DNA of 64,000 nucleotides from Hofstenia miamia (lineage: Eukaryota; Xenacoelomorpha; Acoela), in assembly GCA_004352715.1 (NCBI GenBank), contig SCFE01000118.1:918116-982115 (forward strand), given 5' to 3'. This document shows, in pieces, positions 36,301-49,654 of this stretch. A program made the position numbers and the translations under genes. The number at the start of each line of letters is the position of its first letter. Positions within the stretch are counted from its first letter, which is position 1. Under the pieces are notes generated by a model that saw only the letters and a program-made list of their open reading frames with translations, was not told where the DNA came from and ran no database searches.

Positions 36301-37300
36301 NNNNNNNNNNNNNNNNNNNNNNNNNNNNNNNNNNNNNNNNNNNNNNNNNNNNNNNNNNNNNNNNNNNNNNNNNNNNNNNNNNNNNNNNNNNNNNNNNNNN
36401 NNNNNNNNNNNNNNNNNNNNNNNNNNNNNNNNNNNNNNNNNNNNNNNNNNNNNNNNNNNNNNNNNNNNNNNNNNNNNNNNNNNNNNNNNNNNNNNNNNNN
36501 NNNNNNNNNNNNNNNNNNNNNNNNNNNNNNNNNNNNNNNNNNNNNNNNNNNNNNNNNNNNNNNNNNNNNNNNNNNNNNNNNNNNNNNNNNNNNNNNNNNN
36601 NNNNNNNNNNNNNNNNNNNNNNNNNNNNNNNNNNNNNNNNNNNNNNNNNNNNNNNNNNNNNNNNNNNNNNNNNNNNNNNNNNNNNNNNNNNNNNNNNNNN
36701 NNNNNNNNNNNNNNNNNNNNNNNNNNNNNNNNNNNNNNNNNNNNNNNNNNNNNNNNNNNNNNNNNNNNNNNNNNNNNNNNNNNNNNNNNNNNNNNNNNNN
36801 NNNNNNNNNNNNNNNNNNNNNNNNNNNNNNNNNNNNNNNNNNNNNNNNNNNNNNNNNNNNNNNNNNNNNNNNNNNNNNNNNNNNNNNNNNNNNNNNNNNN
36901 NNNNNNNNNNNNNNNNNNNNNNNNNNNNNNNNNNNNNNNNNNNNNNNNNNNNNNNNNNNNNNNNNNNNNNNNNNNNNNNNNNNNNNNNNNNNNNNNNNNN
37001 NNNNNNNNNNNNNNNNNNNNNNNNNNNNNNNNNNNNNNNNNNNNNNNNNNNNNNNNNNNNNNNNNNNNNNNNNNNNNNNNNNNNNNNNNNNNNNNNNNNN
37101 NNNNNNNNNNNNNNNNNNNNNNNNNNNNNNNNNNNNNNNNNNNNNNNNNNNNNNNNNNNNNNNNNNNNNNNNNNNNNNNNNNNNNNNNNNNNNNNNNNNN
37201 NNNNNNNNNNNNNNNNNNNNNNNNNNNNNNNNNNNNNNNNNNNNNNNNNNNNNNNNNNNNNNNNNNNNNNNNNNNNNNNNNNNNNNNNNNNNNNNNNNNN
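36301..37300. other. Assembly gap, exactly 1000 N
   Basis: A round 1000-N gap, probably of nominal size. It removes the left half of copy 2. Open frames spanning it are meaningless. Confidence 0.99.
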
Positions 37301-38262
37301 ATCTCTGGTAAATATAACCCGGAACTGTACACTTTGGTAAGTGATTTACAATGCTACTTCAATAAAAACTCGAAGTTTGTATTAAAATTAATTAATTAGG
37401 TTCGGCTCTTCTAGCTACATAAAATCATTGAATGACGCTCGTTTTAGCTCAATATATTTTTTAAAAATATTGGGCTCAAAGAATTTTTTACATAGATCTT
37501 CCTATTATTTAATAAACATTTCTTAAATAAAATTATAAGAAAGGCATACTGAATGAAAAAATAAGAAGAATCTGCATAATCAAATTTACAAGCAGCACTA
37601 TAAATTTGCTTTGTCTAAAATAGATTCGTTTTGGGCTCGTTGTATATCAAAGACTGTGCTCCAAGCTCGGCTCGTTGACAAGTCTGTTTAGAGGAGTACA
37701 AAACAATGTTATTAACCAAAAAATACAGCAGCCAAACTCAAATCTATAGGTTACTTTGAAAAAATATTGATAAATAGGTTTTATAAAATACAAATTTTAC
37801 GAACATCTATATTACTGTACTATTAGAATATCAGAAATATCAAAAATATCATGATATGTTAGATAAAAAACAGATTGATATATTTATATTTTTAAAAATG
37901 TATTATTATACCAATCCCTCGTTAAAATTGAAATTTTCTGTTTCCTTAGCTAATTATTCAAGGTTATGCAAATAGATGGGGTGTTATAAATTTACATATG
38001 TCAAATAATTCTTCAATTTTTGACTTTTTATAAAATTTAATTGATTTCAGCCAAACCCAACTAAAAAGCGAATCAGTTGGCGTTTCGTGCACACTGATTT
38101 TGCAAACCGGTGGATTGCGCGAATGCTCCAGTTGACGCTGAGTGCAAAACCGGTGGATTGCGCGAATAGGTTGGTAAACAACGGAATGCTATCGCGAATA
38201 CGTTGACAACTGAAAGCCAACTATTCAGTTGTGCCGGTTTGCGATCGCGAACGCACCCATTG
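37301..38262 (+). mobile_element. TIR element family, copy 2 (left part in gap)
   Basis: From ATCTCTGGTAAATATAA to GCGAACGCACCCATTG this repeats copy 1 (30612-31527) almost base for base. There are scattered substitutions and a few extra segments here: about 12 bp near 37357, about 27 bp near 37472 and 8 bp near 38122. The right end is the same CACCCATTG, but the flanking sequence differs beyond it (GTGGGGAAC here, TTGTTAATG in copy 1). Identity therefore stops at the transposon boundary, so copies 1 and 2 are separate insertions rather than a segmental duplication. Confidence 0.8.
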
Positions 38263-40919
38263 TGGGGAACTGTGTTTGTTAACGATGACAACTGAGTATT
38301 TATTTCCCTGTGTGGTAGTCTAAGTTTTAGTCTTTGAACTGGTATTTTATTAGGCAGCTGATTGGGAATTATCAAGTAAAATATTAGTCTAGGATTTTAT
38401 CACCAAGTGCAGGAGATTATAAAATCGGTGCTTAAAATAGCTAAGTGTGTGTTTGTGTAATATTGTTGTCATATTTCCTCATTATCGGTGGTTGCAGAGG
38501 GGAATGGAACACTCCCAATGCTAATCAACAAATGCTAAGGTAGAGGCATGCACTCTTTCCTGATAAACTCCTTCTGCCTATTTACAAAACATTCTTCGCC
38601 AATCACTGATTTCACTTATCTGCCAAATATTTTGCCCTCACCTCTAATCTTTCCAAACTAAGTTCGCTATTTCTTTATCACACGAAAACATTTCTGGTAA
38701 TTATTACTTTAGCCTACATTTTAGGGCTTTCATACTAAATGATATCGGATACTAGTGATGTAGTAATATTCAATATAAGTTAAAAATTTCTTAGCCATTA
38801 ATCATATAGACTTTATTCACGGAGACCTGAAAATTGATTTAAGACTCCATTATGCTATAACCAAATTTTGTCTAATATTTGTGACACTTAAACTGTATAT
38901 CAAAACAAAAAATTTTTGAAAATAACATTTTTGTTTTTTCAAAAATAATTATTTTTCAATCCTCCATAGTATAATTGCTTTTTCAATGGGTCTTTCATCT
39001 TTTTTTAACTATGAATTATAAATCGTTTTCATTTGTTAATTTTCACTTTATCCCAAATCGAATTATATGGTTCATTTGCATTTAGTGAAAATAAAAATAT
39101 GTTGTTTTGCAGTACATTATATCTCCCATATTATCCATGACTAGAATTTTTCGCATTAATAATTATCTGGGACTTATTTCGGTCTATTGATATTTTGAAT
39201 CTGTGCAAATTGTCCTATATATTTATAAAGTGCTGTTTCGTCGATTTTGCTTTTTTGGATAGTTTTATTAAATATGTATTGTTATATGCCTAAGCTTCAA
39301 TGTCCACAAAATTCCATATCGCTACTCTTTGTGTGGCCATGATTTAGGCTTTTAGCGCTCCGCATTTAAAATTTAATCCAATGCTTTTATTATGTAATTG
39401 ATTTGATGTTAATGACGGAATAGAAAACACGCTTCCATGGTAAGTTCATTTTCTTAGCCCTACTTTCACTTTAATAGCGTGGAATCACAAACTCAGTTCA
39501 ATTAACAGCGCTTCGTTTTCCGATGATTACTTTTATTTGAAACCCAAATAATTTTCATCTCAAAGGCTTCCGGTTTCGCCTTTAATTTGCAACCATACTA
39601 CTTTTTCCTTTTCCCCCAATTTCTTATTAACTCTCACGCTAATTTGGGTTTCTCCCTTAAATGAATCACCCGCATTGATTGAAAACCGGAATTGTTCCAA
39701 ATATTTTGCGTAATTGCTATAATTTCATTTTCCTCAAAAATTAATTGATTTTCGTATTTATTATGTTATTTCGCTTGCGTATTTTTTACGTCATCAATAT
39801 TATCATATTAATTTTTAATTTAAATGCCCATGTTCAGCTTTTTGAGAAATTATTGTTTTTGAAATAACAATATAAAAAATTTATATATATATATATATAA
39901 ACAAAGCAATGGAATCTCGTGAATCTAGATTCCCTAGAAATGGATGCTGGTAGACATTTTCAAACCTGGCCAGCAACACAGCTAGAATTTCAACACCCGC
40001 AATTTCAAATTTTTACCACACATACAGCTCATGGATACCATATCTTATCTCAACAGAAAATATAAAGCTTCAGGTGGTGTATTTTGCGTTGTGCTTCTGC
40101 TGGCCTCACCAATATTTTCAATGGTCCACCAAAACTTTGCTGCAGTTTGCCAACTAATTATTTTGTGAAACGAATTTAGTGTATATCAAGAGAAATTGTG
40201 CTCAGAGCAGATCAACAGTAGTAATATGTTTCAGAAAAGAAGTAAATTATAGAATAATTTTATGTAATTGACTTAATTTAATTTTACTTGAATCCTCCCG
40301 TTGATTGGTTTTTGACCAAGAATGCACTTTCTCTCTCTAACATTCCTTACATTGCTATGCAACGCTTTTAAATTATTATGTCAAATAAATATGTTGCATC
40401 TTGGCGAATGAATATTCCTCCATTTTTCAACTGCAGACATGGAGCCTTTTGAGTTAATACTCCCCCACTTGATTTGCTGAATATTTTTTACCAAACAAAA
40501 TTATTTCCTCCAAATACTTCCTCCACTAATATAGTTTATTAATTTGGTCAACTGTTGGGCGAATTCTGTGTTGGCTTTCTCACAAAATCCATCTCACTGC
40601 TTAACATTTATATTTATTTTTTCTTACTTGTCTCTGAATTACTCCAGCACTGTTCTTTGGGCTAGAGTCCCAGTATCATGTAGCCCCACAAATTGTGGTC
40701 TAAGTCAAGGCAATCTGCAACTAGATTCAATGTTATTTGTTGAAATATAAGATTGTTGTTGTAACATTCGTAGAATTTTAAATATGTTTTCATCGTTTTT
40801 TATTGTGTATATTGTCATCATAAAGTTTTTAAACCCTTCCTGAACTTCACAATCTTTGTACAAACAAAGTTCATTACTTGAAGGAACCAAATATTTTTGA
40901 GCACGCACACATTTTTATA

Positions 40920-40963
<44 letters not shown>

Positions 40964-42208
40964 TATGTATGTATGTATGTATGTATAAATTCACATGTGT
41001 AAACATTAATTAAACTCATGCTAACAGCAACACTAATTTTATTTTAAGGTTTTCCGCCGTTAATTTGTTTCTGTTCGAAAAATAAAATTTTTTGAAAAAG
41101 AGTTAAAGAAAATGTTGAGATGTAATACATTCACAGTTTCTGGGTCCTCAGACCTTGCTATAGGTCACCAACTTGATCATGATAGGATAACATCCTTCAA
41201 AAATTACAGTGGCCAAATGTTGAATGCTTATCTACAACTCTATGATGCGTCTGATTTGAAATCTGTCGTGTGAGGTTGCAGTTTATTCCTTTACTGTCGC
41301 CTGCTCATCACAGTAAACATATCAAAAACCCGTATCTAAGCTATCTGAAGCATTAAAATCTGATTAGGGATGTCTTTATCACTCATTAAATTAACTGCAA
41401 AATAGGTACGATCATAGGCCAGTAAAGGATTAAGGCCTGAATTCCATGCGTGTCTATAATTAGGAATGTTAATGGAAGAGATGTTTGCTTTATAGTAATG
41501 CCCTTTTTCCGTTTTCTATTACAATGTGAATAAAAATGGGCATTTAATTTGATACTTGTGGTTTTATGTGTTTCAAAGACACAATCTTGTTCTTTTGTTT
41601 TGGAATACATGGATTTTCGGTTAACCTGTCATTTTCAATTGACAGGGTGATTGTTTGCTTTTTGTATTGGCTTTTAAAAGCATGGACTTTTCTGTCCAAT
41701 GACGCGTTCGGTGCTCTGCTTGTTATTCGTCGATACCAATTTTCATTTTTGTAATGTTCTTGTCAGCTGGGGCATTAACTACATTGTTTGACTATTTGAT
41801 GCTTTTGTGTGCGATTCTGTGGCACTGACAGTCTTTTGAAGTGTTGTCTTCTAACTTATAATTCCTTCTGACCTCTCTCTAAATCATCACATTTATTTAA
41901 AGCACATTGCAATTGCTTCCTTTCCGACAATTCCGAACGTTTAAGGTGTATTAAAGGTTTCTTATCAATTTTTTTGTGCGTGAGACACCTTTAGCAAAGT
42001 GGACATACTTTTTAGATTATATATTGGCAATATAGTCTCCCCACTATCCAGAAACTACTGGAAAAGCTAGTGTTGAAATTTTGAACCGATTTTCTCATTT
42101 TTTAGCCTGTGCAAAAATTTAAAATGAAATCTTTGGAATCTATACATTGTTACTTTTTGCTATCTGTTTTGGCATCTTTTTTGAAATTATGGTTGCATAA
42201 TCAGGATT
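38263..42208. other. DDR 22.5-kb intron, last part
   Basis: No gene recognised. TA tracts lie at 39884-39900 and 40922-40983, the latter running into (GTAT)n. Sequence after the first tract (about 39900-40170) is of higher complexity and could be a dispersed repeat, but no ends are visible. Confidence 0.45.
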
Positions 42209-42267
42209 AACATGTTTAAAACAATAGGTGTTTTAAAGATTGTTTAAAATAGTGTTTTAAACATGTT
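42209..42267. repeat. Perfect 15-bp inverted repeat near a kinase exon
   Basis: AACATGTTTAAAACA (42209-42223) is the exact reverse complement of TGTTTTAAACATGTT (42253-42267), with a 29-nt loop. It sits about 370 bp upstream of the catalytic-loop exon and could form a hairpin in the pre-mRNA. No known family is recognised. Confidence 0.6.
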
Positions 42268-42633
42268 GTTTGCAATATTTTTTTTAATGTGTCGATTCAT
42301 ACTTTCATAACCGACGTTCTACCGAAAATGTAGCAACATTTGCGTTTTGTTTACATGTACCAAGTAAAAAATGAATGTGTTTTTAGCAGCATTTTAATAA
42401 CTTGGAGTGGTTCTGTCCAAGAACAAAACAGACTTTGTTTGAAATGGTTTAATTTCAACATAATGAACATTTGTCTGGAAATTAATAGTGCATATTGCTT
42501 TTAAATTTATTTCATTTTTCTGTGTTCTAGTTGTATTTTAGAGATGTTCAACAATAATTTAACTTGTATTCCCATGTCAATTACTAGCTTTATTTCTAGT
42601 ATAAATGTCTGAAAATTTTACTTGGATTTTTAG

Positions 42634-42868
42634 TCTTGAGGAGATTTTGAAAATTATCCGCCAAATCGCATGTGGTCTTACACACCTCGAGGCGAAAAAA
42701 TTTATTCATCGTGACCTGGCCACGAGGAACTGCTTAGTTGGTGCTAAAAACGTAGTCAAGATAGGAGATTTTGGCATGAGTCGTGAACTGTACAGCAATG
42801 ACTACTACAAACTCGAGGGCAAGCATGTGCTACCCATTCGATGGATGTCATGGGAAGCTGTTTACAAT
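42634..42868 (+). CDS. Ddr: DDR exon: catalytic loop, DFG and activation segment
   Basis: The first base completes the split Ser codon, then 78 codons follow. Preceded by GATTTTTAG. The translation gives [20 protein letters not shown], then [34 protein letters not shown] and [18 protein letters not shown] carries the catalytic Asp, the N of ATRN and the D of DFG bind the metal ions, and LYSNDYY keeps the three activation-loop tyrosines of DDR1/2 (LYSGDYY). [10 protein letters not shown] is a near-signature of the DDR family, where most receptor tyrosine kinases have PPE instead of SWE. All catalytic residues are intact, so an active kinase is expected. The donor AAT|GTAAGT is strong, phase 0. 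Confidence 0.96.
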
Positions 42869-44537
42869 GTAAGTATCTTCTTAAAAATTTGAGTAAATCT
42901 TTACCCTTAAATATCAATTCATTTAATGAGCTATTAAGTAATTCAATATATTTTATATTTTTTATGCTTGTCTCATGACAGATTTTAAAAGATAAATATC
43001 TAAAATATTATCTACATTGTAAAAAAAATATATATATATATATATCAAAATTTATATAAGTAAGAAATCATAAGTGTGCATGCATATAATGTAGATAACA
43101 TTGAATAAATTGAAAATTTTTAATACATATTATAACACTTTCCTAATTCATTCTAAACCCACTTCCTCATATAAATGTTCACATTTCTAGCTACACCTTA
43201 GCAGTAACGGTTTAGATTTGGAAGAGTTATTAGCTAAATAGCCCTGCTTCACTGCTTTCCCAACAGCACTGTTAAAGAAGTGAAATTGAAACGAATTTCG
43301 CAATTGAGAATGCCGGTGGGTTGGAAAATGATCGCCTATCGCATCTATCAGTAATTTAATTGTTGAGTTTGTTTGCGTAATAGAATTTCTGCTCGTTTAA
43401 TAAATCCAATTGAAATCATTTGCAGAGTTGCTGTGTAACTCGTTCCCGCTGTGTTTGCTTAATTCTTGGCGTAAATGCTTTCAAGCGTTCTGCAAATCTA
43501 ATTTTTTCTGTCTGATAGTGAATGTAGGCGCGGCTTTCCTAATATGTTCTCATTATATGACATATATTTATATTCTCAATGCACCAACAATTCTCACATC
43601 AAGCTCGCTTCCCATTCATTATATTACAGTCATTTTCTTCATTTTTTCTGTTATACTTCATTTTCATTTATGAATACAGATCTGAAATAAGGTCTGGCCA
43701 CTTGGCTTTATCTGGTCTGGTGTAATATTTCGAGTCTGATTCTATTCTTGTATCAATACTTACCTAGATTTTAAAATCCCATCTGATCCGAATTCAATGT
43801 TTGAAATATTTTTTTTATATATGTTTGTACATATTTATAGTCTTTAAAAAATTCCATTGCAATCCCCAACAATCCAATCGTTTTTTAAATAAGCAGATCC
43901 CGATTATATCGCATTCTAGCTGTGGTACATTAAAATGCATAAGTCTTTCTTTACCACACGTGGCAACCTATATTTTATAGCGTAATTATTTTGGTTGTCA
44001 TAAAATGACATCTCATTAGAAATTTGAACCAACTACATGCGAATGTTTCTTTAAATTTATGAAACAGTTCATTCGAAAAATTCCATTAGTAAGGTTTGAA
44101 GTTCAAATTGCGAAGGTCTGATGCCACTTTTCATTTTACCGTCCTTGAATTTTTGAGTCATAACTAAACCTTGAAATGTCGTTGTTATATTTCATTTTAT
44201 TGATAATCAAAAATTTACTGAAATCCATTCCGCAGAAATATTTTTAACAGTGAAAAATAGTTTAATTCCTTCTCTGTATTATGAACATCGGTGACGGCCT
44301 CCTTGTCTGTACGATATATTTCCTTTTACGCAGTACAGATATATATATATATATANNNNNNNNNNNNNNNNNNNNNNNNNNNNNNNNNNNNNNNNNNNNN
44401 NNNNNNNNNNNNNNNNNNNNNNNNNNNNNNNNNNNNNNNNNNNNNNNNNNNNNNNNNNNNNNNNNNNNNNNNNNNNNNNNNAATTCACATTTCTGGTGTT
44501 TTGTAATCGCAATTTCACATTAGTATGTTACAAATCA

Positions 44538-44571
<34 letters not shown>

Positions 44572-46866
44572 CTTAGGCAACTACTATATTAGAATTAAAA
44601 TACTTATATTTTAATAGTTATAATTCTTCGAAATTATTCATCATATAAATTTTGCGGTATTTACTTAAAGCAGCAAGTCTCAATTAACCGCGTTGTAAAT
44701 TTTGAAGTCTTACAATGTGACATGTTAAACGCTTTTAATAGCAGTTCTAAAATTCAATGCGAAATGTAAATGAAAATAGCGAAATCATAGCAGAGCTTGG
44801 GAAATTCGTTATGTGCTATGCATACATTTATGTCATGTTGCATTTATTTTCTGAAACACTTTGGAAATGTTTGCGTGAGTTATAATTCCAGATTTTTGTT
44901 TTAACAATTTATATCATTCGTTTGATTCAATTTTCGGAATCCCTGGTGAAATGGATGCTTTTTATTTTGTTATCAACTTTTTGAAATGGAATGAAGGTTT
45001 CATACTGATATGGACAAAGTTCGCACCGGCCTCGATAATTGTAGCAAAAAGAATTTCTTTTACTAATAATAAATTACTAGAATTTTTTATTATTGCTATT
45101 GCAGATTGTTGCTGTTTAACAATTACAAGTAACGGCTAATTTTGTAGGATTACCAGGAATTGAAAAATCCCGTTTATATAGACTGAAACAAATATTTCTT
45201 TATTTTAATACTTAGTGCATCCTAAATGTTAGGATGTGTGATTAATAACTCAATTGTTTGACTTCATTTTATGTCAATTTTTCACAAAATGATTCTTGAT
45301 TTATTCCATTTTGCTACGGTTATTTGGTGACCTTCGAAGTTGAAAGACTGATTATTTACATTTAGTAACTGGTATCCCCCATTAATTAGACTAACAGCCG
45401 AAGATATCAAATGTACATTGATTTAGATGTGGAAAAACTACAAGAAATGAGGTTATAACTTTGACTCAGTTGTTTTACAGAATTTTGAAAAATCTTCGAC
45501 TCAATGTTCGCTTCGATTTTTACTCAATTAAGTTCTACCGCAATAAAATAATAATTCGTTGAAGTTATATTTGTATGGTGTTTGGAAAATATTTTAGTTC
45601 TTTAGCCATCTTATTTTAAGCACCTAGACTGATAGTTTGTAGCATGCACAAAGACAAATTTTCCAAAAGAACTGCAGCCGTTTTAGCAACGTCCAACTAA
45701 CATTTCAGAATTTTTATCAGCATTAAAATATGGATTTAGTTGTGTTAAAATATTTTTATTTGCAATCTTAGAATTTCCCTATTAATTAATTCGAACTATT
45801 CAAATCTTAGATTTGGTTCTTGCACTATTCACAATTTGATTGTTCCTTAATTCTACTTTTTAACTGACCTTCTACGTAGTTTTAAAGTGCGCCTCTCGAC
45901 GTAAACGCTAGCTCTGCATATCTTTCCAATATCTTGACTAAAATCTTTGATCATTGCGCTACTTTAATTTCAGTCATCGTGAAGTGGATATTGATTGTGT
46001 TTATCAACGAGGACTGCATCTCGATTAATATCAATGCCTGTCACTGGACTCGATTAAGTATTATAATTCACTCTCGCACTCTGTGTCGCTCGAATTTATG
46101 AATTATTTTCGATCACTGTCACCTTTCAATTGTAGATAATTTGAATTGACATTTTCCTCTCGCGCTCTAACATCGTCTTACGGAATCTACTTTCAACGCC
46201 ACTAAACTTTCTCTTCCATGCCTCCACTATTTATATTTCTCCCATAAATTTATTTTCACATTTCATTCTTAAGATAAAATACATTCATCACCATCTTAGT
46301 GAACCCTTGGTCCGTGTTTTAAGGATATGTTAAGATCACATTCCATTCATGTAGTCTCAGACCATGACAGAATAACTGACCGCATTAATCCAAGATTCTT
46401 GTCAGTAAATACAGCATATTTTAGGTGTCTGAAAAAAACATTGCTTAAACACTCACTTTTTACACCTTTTCTATTGTGCTTCTTACACAGTCAGTTTGTA
46501 ACAAAGTATCTTTCGTATATATATATCTATATCATGTGGTAAATTTTTTTTCAACATTTTTTACTTTTAATAAAATAGATTGGTTTTTTTCTTAAAAAAC
46601 ATCTTTTCCTAATCTATGTAATCAGAATATAGCACGCGTTTTTCTTTTGAACTTAGTTTTTTTTATCGATCTTACCCGAAATTTATGGACTATTTTTATG
46701 AAAATTTTGTTTTTATTTCGTTATAAGGGTTGCTTTTTGCAATGATTATATCATTAGCCTTCATGCGATTTTTTGATCAAATGCGCTCACCTCTTTATTG
46801 ATCAGTGGTTTAAAGGGTGGTTGTGGGTTTTGTTGAATTCAAATGTATTATTTTTTGTTGTTTTAG
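42869..46866. other. DDR intron, 4.0 kb, with one gap
   Basis: TA tracts lie at 43028-43045, 44338-44355 and 44541-44568, and a 126-N gap at 44356-44481. No exon is needed here: the flanking exons join directly in the DDR alignment. No transposon recognised. Confidence 0.6.
44356..44481. other. Assembly gap, 126 N
   Basis: Unknown bases that begin directly in a TA tract. Confidence 0.99.
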
Positions 46867-46987
46867 GGTAAATTTTCTACTCAGTCGGATGTCTGGTCGT
46901 TTGGCGTTCTCATCTGGGAAGTATTGACGTTTGCTAGATCGCCTCCTTTTCCAACACTCGCAGATCAAGACGTCATTAACAATCTCG
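46867..46987 (+). CDS. Ddr: DDR exon: kinase C-lobe, alpha-F and alpha-G
   Basis: This phase-0 exon has 40 codons plus one base, preceded by TTGTTGTTTTAG. It reads [20 protein letters not shown], then [20 protein letters not shown]. The DVWSFGV core is the alpha-F helix of tyrosine kinases, and human DDR2 has [21 protein letters not shown] here. The invariant Asp of SDVW stabilises the catalytic loop. The donor is GTTGGT, a weak match to consensus. If it were skipped the frame would read G-W-F and stop at 46996-46998, giving a protein cut in the C-lobe. The next exon supplies GT to complete the Gly codon. Confidence 0.93.
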
Positions 46988-48388
46988 GTTGGTTCTAAAT
47001 TAAACCACAAATACTTTGCCTTATAAATCTTAGTAATTCCTAGTTTCTCAATGTGTAGTTGTACAGAAATTTCTCAGAAAGTATATCCTCTTTTCTAAGA
47101 ATATTTTATAATCAAATTTCTACTAGATTCGTGATCGGATAAACAATTTAGAATATTGTGTAACATTGAATATTACATATTAATGTTCTATACTGTAAGC
47201 TATGTTCTAAGATATAATAATCAACAATTACAATGACCCATTCATTGTCAATTTCAAAGAAATGAGAATTCTAATTTATCAGGTTTTCTAAAGTTGCTTG
47301 GTGACTGGGTTTCTGCTGACAAAAATTTTATGGATCCCATCTAGACACACAATTTTTGGTGCCGCGCCACACCTATTTTGGCAGACATTCTAGTTTCTTA
47401 ATTTATAGTTCCAGTCTTAATCTTAGAACTACTGTTGATTAACAGGAAGGTAGATGTAAAAAACTGAAGGAATTTGGGTAGATCGTTTAGCAATACTTAT
47501 GTTATGATTGCAACCGCTTTTACACATTTTTCTTCAATTTTTATAAGAAAGATTCGTTCCCTTGTAAATGATCTAGCTTCTTTATAGACGTCTGCGCTTT
47601 CAAATTTTATTGCAGGTTTCTCCTTAATTTGGGCTTAAAGTCATAAAGACATGATGAATTAAATTCAGTAATAAAACATGCTGTTTTGCTGAAAACGCTT
47701 TGATCAGCAAAAATACAAGTTGCAGTGGATTTTCAGAGGGCGTGATTTTAGACAATGGTTTTATTGTAATTATCTATCTCTCATTGTTGCGTTAACACAT
47801 CTACAACGGTGCTTTTGTTCCCTGCCAATGCGAATTGTATTGAATATTGAAAAAATTACTCATCTATACCCTTCGTCTATTTATTTATTTACTCTGCTGC
47901 CGTCAAGTCTGCTGCTGTGTTGTCACTGCGAGGCTCCAGGTTGTCAAATGCGTAGTTTGCTTAAATACTCCTCATTAATTCACAGTTAATGGTGTCAAAG
48001 TTTATCATTAAAGAACCTTTTCTTTTGTCTTCCAAATTCATATGTGGAGCAGCATTGTTTCATAGAAACTCAAAAATCGTAACGTATTCCAATTTTCATT
48101 TCAAATTTCAGTTTCAGCAATCACTCCATGAAAAAATTGCTATTTAATAATATAAAAATACACCATTTCTATTATTTTCTTTTGAGATAATATGTACATT
48201 ATCTAAATGTACCAAAAATTTATCTTAGCCGGTGTGTTTCACCTCAAGTTATCCCTTTGGAAGAATTACAAAGACTGGTAGCTCGACTTTTATGTTAGTT
48301 GTCTAGACCACGCACCAACGTCTGCACAGCATATTGATTTCTGCTTGGAATTTAATAAAAATATCCAAAAGTTTTATAAAAGAAAAAA

Positions 48389-48422
<34 letters not shown>

Positions 48423-49654
48423 TTGAATTATATTTTAAATACGAATTTTCATTAGTTTTTTATGTGTAGAATGGGTGCAAATATATTAATTTTGATATAT
48501 CATTATACTGTCATTTATATTTTAAAAAAATTTGGAATTGTCAGTTTTCGATTTTCCATATTAACATGATATCTCGAAGTAGAATGTACACCAATAGGAA
48601 TGGTAAATAGTTCTCCTTAATTCCTTTTTGTATTTTAAATTAAAGAGTCTGTTTTAATTTTTATTAAATTAACTTTATTTGGAAATATTTTTGAATCATC
48701 TACAATCAATATAAGATTAACGGTTTGCGCTGTTTAATGCCTGGATTAAGGCGGGCGTGCCGAATTCTTCCCATTTAGAGCAATATTTACATTTAATATT
48801 TTCAATCTTCCATCCCAATGCCATGTGTTGCTCCATTAATAAATGTGTTAGTGGATGGCCTCTTTACTATGTTCCTGCCAATTAATCGAAACAATTTAGT
48901 GGATGTATTTCCAAATTCCCAATTTTATTAGTTTAACAACATTTATACATTTCTCCATTTTCCCAAAGAAGTTCTCTCGGACACATCGTCGAACTTTTAC
49001 CTGGACCGTGCATATTTTAATATTAGCATTGTCTTCTATTTTACATTAGTTTGCTTCATGAAATAGTAAAGATTGAAAGATTTTTTAATAGAAAATTGGG
49101 TAGAATTTTATAGAGTGTAATAAGCAACATATGGCGATCTCTACAGTGCACGCACTAAACAAACCCATATATTTGAAGTTTGTTTCTCCATTATGGATAA
49201 TTTTAATATAAATAGATGGCTGTAAATGTCTTAAAGAGAAGGGTTTTATCACCTCTTCTATCAAAAGCACTTAATCCGTTTATGTCATTTTCATGCAGTC
49301 GCGCTATCGCATTTATTCTTACTTTAATTTTGGTAGTTATTATGTATACTAATTCCTAATAATTCTTCGTCACACTTTTGCAGTATGTAATGATGCATTG
49401 TTCCTGGAAATTAATTTCGGTAATGTTTACTTTAAGATAATTTAAAATCACCATTTGTGTGCAATCAGTGTCAAAAAAGTCTTATAGTGTGAACAAATAA
49501 CTGATTTATGGGATTCTCTTCACAGGAGAGTCATTATTGACAAACTTCTACAGGGAACAGCGGAATATAGATTGAATAAAATGTTTTTTTTAAAATATTC
49601 ACTTTTTTCATAAGACATTCCTCATGTTTTTAGTATTTACATTGCATGTTTTAG
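46988..49654. other. DDR last intron, 2.7 kb
   Basis: A TA tract lies at about 48389-48415. No gene or transposon recognised. Ends in the acceptor GCATGTTTTAG. Confidence 0.6.

Noticed and set aside
36181-37399. 350-380-codon open frames over 36301-37300
   Set aside because: Almost entirely N; the 1000-N gap contains no information.
44520-44545. CAAATCACCAATAT next to a TA tract, mirrored at 5161 as ATATTGGTGATTTG
   Set aside because: Only about 14 bases shared and no further similarity; likely chance in AT-rich flanks.
45900-46240. Possible extra DDR exon in a less AT-rich patch after TTTAATTTCAG
   Set aside because: The exons at 42868 and 46867 join directly in the DDR alignment with phase 0; an exon here would disrupt the kinase fold.
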